Shown piece after piece: positions 48,571 through 58,406 of a DNA stretch of 64,000 nucleotides. The stretch covers positions 474,916 through 538,915 of the forward strand of contig NMRA01000058.1 in assembly GCA_002633005.1 (NCBI GenBank), written 5' to 3'. The translations under genes and the position numbers were made by a program. The stretch comes from Phoronis australis (lineage: Eukaryota; Phoronida; Phoronidae). A model generated the notes under the pieces. The model ran no database searches and had not been told where the DNA came from. It worked only from the letters and a program-made list of their open reading frames with translations. The number at the start of each line of letters is the position of its first letter. Positions within the stretch are counted from its first letter, which is position 1.

Positions 48571-51500
48571 ACTGTATTCTCCGTAACCCTGCCTGAATTC
48601 CATTAAATTCTTCCATAAATAAAAGATATTTGATACTGCACATTGAGAATCTTGAAGCTATTTTTGGCCCACAAAAAATATTAGACCAAGACCTGGATTT
48701 GAATTGGTCATGAGCAAAAATGTCTTTCGTATTCTCCGTAGCCCCTGTATTCTCCGTAGCCCCCAACTTTGAATTGTTAGTACATGGTTTGAAAAAACTT
48801 GTATCTAGGAGCATGTACTGAAGAAATAGAAACAAATAAACACTCCAAGACAAGAAAAATTAAAAGAAAAATTACTTATGGGCGGGATTTGAGGCAACTT
48901 TAGCTAAAATTACTTTTTCAATTTAAACTCGTTATTAATAAAACATGAATGTTCTTTGGTCATTCAGAAGTGTTGGTATTAACAAGTAAATGAATTATAT
49001 TGCATTGCTCAAGTGTTCATCCACTTATGAACAGGTATCTGCATATTTCGTATTCTCCGTAGCCCCCCTCCATGACCTCTGTGTTATGTGAGATTTATGC
49101 ATTCAATGTTTCCTGGTGATGAAAAGTGCTTTCCTGTATTTCTTTGAGGGTAGTTGATGGAAATAGGCACCCCATTCATGCTATGAACAGTCCCACTAAA
49201 TACGATTGGTTCTAACCCCAGTGGTTAAGGTAAACGGTGGGGTATGGAAAATTGAACTAGACCGTATTTATCCACCTTGGCTGAGTCGTGCTCGGCTCAC
49301 GATCAAAGGGATGCCGCCAAGCTGCTCTAGTCATCGAGTCACGAGCGAGGATAATTGGCTTCGCTCATGCGGACATGATCAGCTGATTACAATCTAGCTA
49401 GCAGACTGCACGGAGCGAAAACAAATATCAGTACAACTTTGAATTTTTCAAATCGGCCCAGGATAAGAGATTTTGAAACACAGCAACACTCACGATTACT
49501 TTCATTCGGCGCGCACTAATGCAAAAATTTAGGACCCAAGTTATTTAGATTTTGGAACACATGCATTGCAATATTCAAAATACGTTTATTATGAATCTTA
49601 CAAGCTGTAAAACAATGTTGTTAATTTTATTGTGTTCATTCATTGTCATCCGTCAAATCGGCAATTTCCGAGATGTGATCTGCGGCGTGCGCGTATGTGT
49701 ACAAAACACGTGATTGTTATGTTCCTGAAGTACGAAAATTAAGAAGGCTTTAACATGCCGTTATAATTGACAGGGACACGATAAAACGAATTTGGATTTT
49801 GACTATAGTCTTGATACAGCGATCTGACTGACCACTGCGTCAGTGTCTCCGTTAGACCCAGAAATTTCACACAGCCCGGGTAGTTCATTTCGTACCCAAC
49901 ATGTAGATCGAGCCTTGGACTATTAATACTCCACGGCAGAGCTAACGACAGTCGGCCTGTGCACACAAAATCTGTGAGTTAACTAGCACTCACCTTGCAC
50001 GTTACAGCCGTTTAAGTGAAAAACAATCTAGTAAACGCCATTTTCTTGCATAATCCTCCGCCTTTTGTAACAAAAAAGTCTATCGTCGATGACCCGCACA
50101 CGCACGCTCACTCACTCTCATACACAGACGACCTTCAAAACAAACGTCACGTGACAACAACATGTGTGTTCATCCAGAGATTTTTCTCTTGTTGTGGAGT
50201 ACGATGTAGCGCACATTTGGACTTAATCGCAATTAATCTGGACTCCACATGAACTTTAAAAATTGTAAAACATCAGGAAGATTTCAGGTAATTTGTTGAG
50301 TCGAAACTATATTTTTATTCAAGAGTACAAGTTTTCCTATTGACGATGGCGATTCAGCGGCGACGCATCAGTCGGCAAGTTTTCGCCCTGTGATGAGCAC
50401 AATTTTTTGAAAAATTATCGTAATTTAACAACGGAAGTTCATAGCAATGCACCACAATTTTGTAGAAAGACTGTCATAGGCTAAAAATTCGTCACAAAGC
50501 GTAAATTTTATGAATCCTAGCTTCCGATTTTACCCGTTTGGGAAACCGGCTTTCAACTGCCGTAGGCTACAATAAGAATCCCCTCCCCGTGAAATGATTT
50601 TTTCTAAGCGTTTATTAGAGCCAATACAGTATACAGCTTTCCACCAAGGCTAGGTGATACTACGACATTATTCTTTGTTGCATTAGTAACTGGTCTTGGC
50701 TAATATTATCATTTTATGGCCTGGTCATCCATTCAGCCAAAAGTAGTTCCAGAGGTGGCTTATCAGCCAATTATTCACGCATGCTGACTCACAATAGAAG
50801 CCTGATAAGAGTGAAGGTGGATAAATGCGGTGTTCCTACAGTTTCTTGTTTTAGTGGATGTGTTCACGACATGTTGATGGTGAGGTGACTCTGATGACAG
50901 TTAAGAGCTGAGTATGTCCTAGGATAAAATTTTATTTTCTATTATGTTATATTTTTGTATTTGCACAAGTGTGAAGAAAATTGAGACAGTATTATCTCCC
51001 TTTTTCTAAACACAACTGTTTTTCGTAATTCAGAAGTAGTAGTATTGACAAGTAAATGAATTCTTTTGCATTGCTCCAGTATTTTTCTTCCCACGAATAG
51101 TTACCTTCGCATTTTGTATTCTCCGTAGCCCCCCACTGACCTCTGTGACATGTGAGATTTATTTGTGCAAACAATGTTCACTGATAATGAAAAGTGTTTT
51201 CTTGTACTTCTTTGATGGTAGTTTATGAAATTAGGCATTCCTTTTGACCGTAATGTGACTCTGATGATAGTTAAGTGCCAAGTATGTCTAAGGATTAAGT
51301 ACAATTGCTATGTTTTATTTGTATACTCACACCTTGTGAAGCATACACAGGTGTGAACCTAGTTTTTTTATATTGATGTTCAGTTATCAAGTACATGAGT
51401 TACCAGAGTAACAAACTTTCATGTTCCTAAGCCAGATTTAAGCCTTTTCCAACATGGATGTAACGATACCAATGATGAATTCTCCGTAGCCCACATTTTT
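48571..51500 (+). repeat. Degenerate tandem repeat with motif GTATTCTCCGTAGCCCCC, interrupted
   Basis: The motif occurs at about 48574 (CCGTAACCC variant), 48729, 48747, 49050, 51117 and 51480. The blocks around 48950-49175 and 51010-51240 are homologous over about 230 bp. GTGACTCTGATGA-AGTTAAG recurs at 50884 and 51253, a spacing of 369 bp. The E-family copy 49177-50880 sits between the halves. No coding. Confidence 0.65.
49177..50880 (+). mobile_element. E-family interspersed repeat, copy 4
   Basis: The least interrupted copy, from CATGCTATGAACAGTCCC through the ATCAGCTGATTACAATCTAG and CACGTGATTGTTATG blocks to the CCCCTCCCCGTGAAATG and ACCAAGGCTAGGTGAT blocks and about 230 bp beyond. It serves as the empty-site reference for the two insertions in the 7-10.5 kb copy. 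Confidence 0.75.
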
Positions 51501-51654
51501 TATTTTTCTTATATCAACAGGCCAAATCTTAAAAACTAAATCAGGATACTTCACTAAAATTTAACCCGATATTCCCTGTGTCATGTTGAATCCAAAGCTG
51601 AAATTAAAACTTAATAAAATGCCATTTCTGAAACAAAAGTGGGTATGAATTTAA

Positions 51655-52245
51655 TCCCTACCATGTTTCCTCCGTATTTTATCATCGAATTTCGGTTCGC
51701 ACTATTTCCCGGTTGACACCGCCATGTTAGCTCAACTTATGATTACAGCGACACCTGTTGTTAATGAATGTAACGGCTTCATTGATTTTGAATGGTGTTT
51801 GCCTGCACGAGATTCCCACTAAAGTTTTCCTGACATGATATGAAGGAACAAGTAGCAGCATTTCACCTGTTCCAATTTTTTATAATTGTGACCATTTGAC
51901 CATTTTTCCACGAAATTGTTTGAAGTGCATACCATTTTCACAAATATGGACCTCCAAAACAACTTCCGCTTTTTTCGCGGTTTCGTGCTAAAAGATGCGT
52001 ACCAGGGTCACTGTAGGATCAAATTCAAACCCTTGGCACCATAACTCGGGCGGGGGATAAACGAGTCTCGGTCAATTTGACCAGATGAAAAGTGACGATC
52101 TATAGAAGTCGGTAGATTAGTTAAGTTTTTGAGTTTTGAGTACCAGGTAACTCCTTCCATTCAACATGGCAGTATTACTAATGCGCACCGGGAAATAGTG
52201 CGAGCAGAAATTTCCCGATAAAATATTAAAAGAATGGGGTAGGAA
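51655..52245. mobile_element. Long inverted-repeat (MITE-like) element, 0.6 kb
   Basis: CGCACTATTTCCCGGT (51698-51713) has an exact inverted copy at 52187-52202. The inverted match continues outward imperfectly for about 40 bp (ATTTTATC, AATTTC, CCTACC words) and inward (CCATGTT/AACATGG). No coding; the exact ends and any target duplication are unresolved. Confidence 0.6.
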
Positions 52246-52383
52246 AAATTGCTAAGTATTTTTGGAAATATAACTTTGCAAGGAATCAAACGATACCAAA
52301 ATCATATGTGTAAGTCAATATCGTCATATTGTAAACAATTACCCACAAAAGTGTGCACCCTCAGGGAAAAAATGCCGTCACTG

Positions 52384-54570
52384 CAGGGCTCGACATAACG
52401 AGCTGCAGGTCGCATTTGCGACCTGAAATTTGGAAATGCAAGCTGAGATTTTTGTCAGCTCGTATAAAGTCGCAAAATGCGACCTGGAATTTCCAACGAA
52501 TGCGAGCTGAGTTTTTACACTTCTCAACAGATACCTGGCAAATACAAAGCAGCTCTTGTTAATCCAACCGTTATTTGGTTGTTGCCAAATACAAGTTCAA
52601 AAGAACACTAACCGAGAATAGGCCTCCCGATGACTTGTAAGCAAGTCGCGTGAACATGGGATATGCAGAATCGATTTTTGACGCGTTTCATTGGCTAACA
52701 CTTTCAGCCACTTTTGTAAATTCCCGGATTCGCCAAAGAAAGTTTTGGGCCACTGCTTACACGTGATAAAACTTCACAAAACAACGGTGTTTCTATTAAT
52801 TCTTAAGCGATCAACTTACCAAACTTTGTGGTGGACAAAAATGCTTATTTTTCACATAAGATGTCCTTATTACATGTACCAAATATCCATGACAATATCC
52901 CTGATATTGCACTGCGCCGCCGTTAGCGCGCAAGCGGTCCCGGCAGACAATCGTGACTTAGACGGAGATGTGCTTCTCCTTTTTATCGTATTAAGACAGC
53001 CAAAATAAAAATGACAACCTTATTAATTGCCAAACGACGGTCACGTCTTTACTTTCAGTTGCCAAGAAATTCTCAAACCCTTTACTTGTTTCTGGGGCTA
53101 CGTGCGCGAAATATGATTTGTCTTTCACACGTTGTTGCCAACGTAAAGTGTAGGCCTACTCCAGCGATTCAAGTGCGTGAACTCGCGTGCGCACCACTTC
53201 AAAGAACAGCGACAGTCCTTGATGAAAGAGTATACCGGCTTGGCTCTGGTTTATTTGAAAATGAACTCAGTTTCCCAGCGGTTATAAAAGACCCGATGTC
53301 CCGGGACCAATATAACCCAGAACTAACGTTATCCTGTTCCGATGTTTCCCCGAGGTCGATGTTCTGTAAGCCCTGTAGGCCTATTCTATGCCCGTAGCCA
53401 GCTATTGCAACTAAACTGGCACTAGATGCGAAATTGTGGTTCAAGTTAGCGAACTTTTCATTCTTCGCTTGATACACCCCCCAACTTTTCGCTCCCAGAA
53501 CCACCGTCACCGTAAAATGTTCAGACTCCTATAGAAACAACCTTGTTCCGGCTGAAGCGGGCAGTTAAAAAAAATCATTCCGGGAGGCTAAAAAGGGTAC
53601 AATGTAGTTGGTAACGATATCCAGAAAGTCACCCCTACCAGATGGAGTTTGCATCGCAAAATCGTATTATTATAACGTTTTTTACCATTGCAGCGTTTTA
53701 ATATCTTATTACCGCAAACACTGAGGTTAACGACTATGCTCGCGCACAAGCCTACTCCCTACCTTTAAAGTGTTTCATAATAAGCGCTCACTGATCTATT
53801 AAAAGTCCCCCCTGAAATTTTGAGAATTTCCAATTAAGCACCCACAGTTCAAGCTAGCGCCCATCATTGCGCACTACAAACGACCGCGTGTGGTTTAAAT
53901 ATGACACGCACCTTATATGGTGTGTATCACTTTCATTTTACACAACTTCAGTTTTCAAACACGTCTTTTTACAATATGTAAAAACCAAATCCCGGCTTTG
54001 TTTTATACCTCGGAAAGAAAGTTAACACTAGTGACGTGCGTGTCGTTTTGCGACTGACCTATTTTTTCCGTACTTGGAAGGTATTGAAGAGCAAACTTGC
54101 GATTACCCGAGTTAGTTTGAATCGTTAACGACTTTGATGACGGCCAGTAGCAGACCAGATCTAACAAAATCCCGGATACTTCTTCAACGGGCATTTTCTC
54201 CCTTTTCACATCGCAAATTTAGCTACTCGAATGCACAAGTCAGTTAGAGAGCACTGATTCAACTTTCACGCCGGCAACTTGCCTTGCGCTCTATAGACTT
54301 TCAATGGCGGTCGTGAAGAACAGTAAGGCCGTACCTGCATGAATGAAGTCAATTTTGAGATCCGAAACTTGTGGGTATTTAACGCTGAAGGTAAGAACAT
54401 AATCTAAACATTTTCTCGATGATCTAAAAAATCTATTTTGGCGCGTAAAAATGGCGGGAAAATTTTGCGACCTGGCATTTACGAATGCGAGCTTGATTTT
54501 GAAAATGCGACCTGGGATTTTGGCTAGGTCGCAAAATGCGACCTGGCGATTTTAATAGCGTCGAGCCCTG
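52384..54570 (-). mobile_element. CAGGGCTCGAC element with TCGCA subterminal words, copy 2 (complete, 2.2 kb)
   Basis: Starts CAGGGCTCGACATAACG and ends GTCGAGCCCTG. It is the reverse complement of 45933-47270 on both sides of that copy's gap, with only a few differences in the first 230 bp. The interior (52660-54110) has a 128-codon open frame (53011-53397) without any family signature and no hAT catalytic motif. The flanks (CACTG at the left, GAAAT at the right) do not form a duplication. Confidence 0.8.
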
Positions 54571-57000
54571 GAAATGGTTTTTTTGGCAAATTATTCATCA
54601 TAAAAAGTTCTTTAAAATGATGTATTACATGTCTATTTACACGTTTCTTAGTTTTGAAATAATAATTATTTTGAACTAGCAGATTCGATTTGACAGAATT
54701 TTTACCAAAAATTTTGACACGAAAATGACATTTTCTCCGGAACCATAAGTCCAATTTAAAAAAATTTACGATCGTTATTTTAGTCTCGAAAAGAGCTTTC
54801 TAATGATGTATATTACATGCACATTTTCTAACATTTTTGAAAAATGCTGTTCTCCCTACCTGTGGTCCCAAGCTGTCAAGGCTAACAGCAAACTGGCTGG
54901 CTACCATCGACCTATCACTATGCCAACTGTAGTTATTAGGGATTGAAACAGATAATATTTGCTAAGACTAAATACCCAAAATACTTGCCCAAATTACAGA
55001 GGAGTTTATCAAGATTTCCATTTTCAGAAGACTGCATGTTCGCTCGCTGAAGGTCGTCTGCTATCGGAAGTAAAAAACGAATCAATCTGGCGACTTGTCA
55101 AAAGTGGTTGTTACTTAGAACAAGAAATTGAAATAAACAGAAATACACGACGCAGAGTCCAGCACTGACAAAAAATTTTTGCGTCAGGTCTGGCCACAAT
55201 TTACCGTAGGCTTAGCCCACACTAGTAACAATGATCATGCAGAACAGCTACACAATTTCGGCCTGCAACTAAGTTCATTGAAGCATCGCCATTTCTTACA
55301 AGATTAGTTTCTAATTGTCAAAAAAACAATCATTTCTCAATCAGTCCGTTTTCATAGATAAATAAACATGTAAATCAGAAACCAACAATCAAATCCTTCA
55401 GAGCAACGCGTTTACCTTCATTTAAGTACTTAATTCCTTTTTGATCCTCTGTTAGTGAGTTTAAACAGAAAATCTTGTATCGAAGTCAAAAGCAATGCAT
55501 TTATTGTCATTTGAATTGTGAGTAAATTTTTTGGGAAGTGTCTAAATTCCATCAATGTCTTTGAGAGTTGTTCTAGATAAGCAAAAATAATCCAAGTGCA
55601 CTTTCCTACTTGGGGATCGGATTATAGAATTTTTCCGTATTCAGGCTTCAACTGGTCCTGATTCCTAATCATTGCTTAAAATATTAGCTTGAAATTGCCA
55701 AAAATCATTCTATCAAACTGTCAGTTTTCATAAATACATAAACATGTAAATAAGAAACCAGCGAATTTGTTGATCAAAACGGAATGTTATATTTTCCGCA
55801 GGCATACTCGCAGATTTTTGACGGGTAACGGGGGGGCAATGGGAGATTGAGATTGGGCATTTTTGCTCATTTCCGAGGTACCTAACGGTTCACAAGTTGA
55901 ACTTGACCCCAAAAAATCTGAAATATTTGTTTATTATTTCCAGTATTTGGGCACTCAATCGACATGTACACGCCGGTCACCCCAATGGTAGCCTCGACAG
56001 CAGTGTTTTACACGTGTGGGAATTCCTTACAAACAACTCACAGCAACCATTTTCAAAAGAGATACTATTCTTGCGATACTATGGGAAACAGTAACAATAT
56101 TCTACAACTAACCATAGTAAATGGTCCTTTTGTGTAATTAGCAGATAGAGGTATTCACGTTCTTCAAAATTCCACCCTTTTGTTAACTCGATTAAAAGTG
56201 TGTGTTGTGTTTATGTTTACGTTAGAATCGGGCATGGGACTACAGCTGATGGGATGAGTGCAGTGTGTGGGTTGATGACTCTAGGAAACATGGCTTATTA
56301 TGTAATAGTGTTACTCATATAGTTCCGTTCAGCAGTTGTGGTGAGTTCTATGTATAATTGGATATATTCCAAGAAATAACCTTTAAATATGGCCATGTTC
56401 GTAGTACAGCTATTCACTGACAAGAGAATTCGGTGACAAATTTGGTAGGGGCAATGAGCTATACCAGGATAGCTCATTGGTAGGGGCAAGTAAATTCATG
56501 AAAAGTGACTAGATTAGTCATAGGGTTAGAATCATATAAATTCTGAATGAGAAGGCATTTTACAGCAGTTCAGAACGGAGATGTAAACGGGTTAAGACGT
56601 AGTGAAGCAGTTTATGAAATTAAAACCGATGTAGCAGCACTTTGATTCCTCCACACAAGTAAGTAGTTATTTACTATTATTAGTATTGTAATTTTTAAGT
56701 AAAATAAGGTTTATTTAGAATTATTGTCAAATAGAAAGCTCAGAAATAAGTTTCACTATTATGAAAAATATCGTGAATAAGCTAGGAATCTTATTACGGT
56801 AATTAACGTTTATATCGGAATTATAAACAGTGTTTGACAAGTAATTGTTATTTAGATTAATTAGTTTCTAATGTTTTGTAATTTGTTGTTTGCAGATCGA
56901 ATAAACATACTATCATTTATATGATATAAAGAGGAATCCTAGTTCTCATTGGTTTCGGCCTTGAGCCTGTCAGCGGTACACAGCGGTTAATGCTAGTAAT
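54571..57000. other. Unassigned AT-rich DNA
   Basis: A phrase near 55320-55390 (CAGTCCGTTTTCATAGATAAATAAACATG) returns imperfectly near 55720-55755, suggesting an old ~400-bp local duplication. No gene was recognised. Confidence 0.45.
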
Positions 57001-58330
57001 CACAGATGTTTTACTTTAAGCACTTCAGAATATGAGATGAATGAAGTGGTCAAATTTTCAGAAGAAAAATGTACCAAATGACCTGAAAATTTAGAATTCA
57101 AACTCAATCGCACTTATAATAAACAGATATATAATTCTGATGTCTCTAGCTCAGAATTTTAGTTTGCACTCAATGACCTTTGACCTATTTTTTCTGATTG
57201 GTTAGGCCTATTGTGAAGTAAAGTAGGGTATTCAATTGGCATGTTGACTTACACCAGTGTGCTGAAATTGAAAAGAATTCCTTGAAAAACGTAAGAGATA
57301 TAACTTTTTGAACGTGACATGACCTTTGCATTAATTGACCCTATCCGGTGCATTATAAGCGTCTTTAGGAAAAGTGTTGCAAAGCCCATGAAAAATGTGT
57401 TTAATGCTGAGAATCACAGTTGTCTAACGGTTGACACATCAGAATACTTGCTGATTGAAAAGGTCAAATTTTCAGAAGAAAAATGCACCTAATGACACCA
57501 TGGTTGCACTAAATGACCTGAAACTTTGTACTTCGAATTAAATTAGACGTACCAATCAGACTTGTGAATTTAAAGTGTCTAGCTCAAAATTTTAGTTTGC
57601 ACTCAATGACCTTTGACCTACTTTTTCTATTGCGTAGTAAAGTAGGGTGTTCAATTGGCATATTGACTTACACCAGTGTGCTGAAATTGAAAAGAATTCC
57701 TTGAAAAACGTGAGATATAACATTTTGATCGTTACATGACCTTTGCACCAATTGACCCTATCCGGTGCATTATAAGCGTCTTTAGGAGCATTTTTGAAAA
57801 GCCCATGAAAAATGTGTTTATACTGAGAATGACAGTTGTCTAACGGTTGATACATCAGAATACTTGCTGATTGAAAAGGTCAAATATTCAGAAAAAATGT
57901 ACCTAATGACCCATGTTTGCACTAAATGACCTGAAACTTTGCATTCCGAATTGAATTACCTGTGCCAATCAGACCTGTGAATTTGAAGTGTCTAGCTCAA
58001 AATTTTAGTTTGCACCTAATAACCTTTGACCTATTTCACCTGATTGGATGACCCGATTACTTAGAATTAGAAAAGTAGTTTTTTAAATTGTCATGTTGAC
58101 TTATACCTGTGCACCGAATTTGAAAAAGATAGCTTTAAAACTGAAGGAGGAGCAGCATTTTGAAAATTATATGACCTTTTCACCAAAGGACCTCTTCCGG
58201 TGCAATATGGAATATGATTACATAACCAATCAAAATTTATATACTGTCAAAAGTCATGTGCTGAATTTAAAGACCGTACCTGCACCCAATTTGGAGTTAT
58301 TAATCCTCAAAGTTGGTCAGAAGAAGAATA
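57001..58330. repeat. Three ~420-bp tandem units rich in TGACC words
   Basis: Units start near 57001, 57412 and 57830. Shared blocks are CATCAGAATACTTGCTG, CAAATGACCTGAAA, AATTTTAGTTTGCACTCAATGACCTTTGACCT, ACACCAGTGTGCTGAAATTG and CCTATCCGGTGCATTATAAG-type sequence (pieces quoted are shared words). The third unit is more diverged and runs into an AAGAAT-rich tract. Similar TGACCTTTGACC repeats ending in (GAAGAA)n occur in several invertebrate genomes, as far as I recall. Non-coding. Confidence 0.8.
57174..57186 (-). promoter_or_regulatory. DR1-like nuclear-receptor half-site pair (unit 1)
   Basis: TGACCTTTGACCT, read on the other strand, is AGGTCAAAGGTCA, the exact consensus DR1 for RXR/HNF4/PPAR-type receptors. 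It is repeated exactly at 57607-57619 and with one change at 58020-58032. Whether it is bound is unknown. Confidence 0.4.
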
Positions 58331-58362
58331 AGAATAAGAAGAATAAGAATAAAATTGAAGAA
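58320..58362. repeat. AAGAAT-type microsatellite tail
   Basis: AGAAGAAGAATAAGAATAAG-like short tract after the third tandem unit. Confidence 0.85.
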
Positions 58363-58378
58363 AACCCAGGAACAACAG

Positions 58379-58404
58379 TACTCTGCGCTTACACGCGCAG
58401 AGTA
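58379..58404. other. Perfect 10-bp hairpin, loop TTACAC
   Basis: TACTCTGCGC and GCGCAGAGTA pair completely around a 6-nt loop, close to the junction between the tandem repeats and the LINE. It may be the terminal stem-loop of the repeat family to its left. Confidence 0.7.
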
Positions 58405-58406
58405 AT

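Noticed and set aside
52991-53400. 128-codon frame inside the CAGGGCTCGAC element as a transposase
   Set aside because: No BED finger, catalytic or dimerisation motif; the composition is not convincing and the other strand is equally open.
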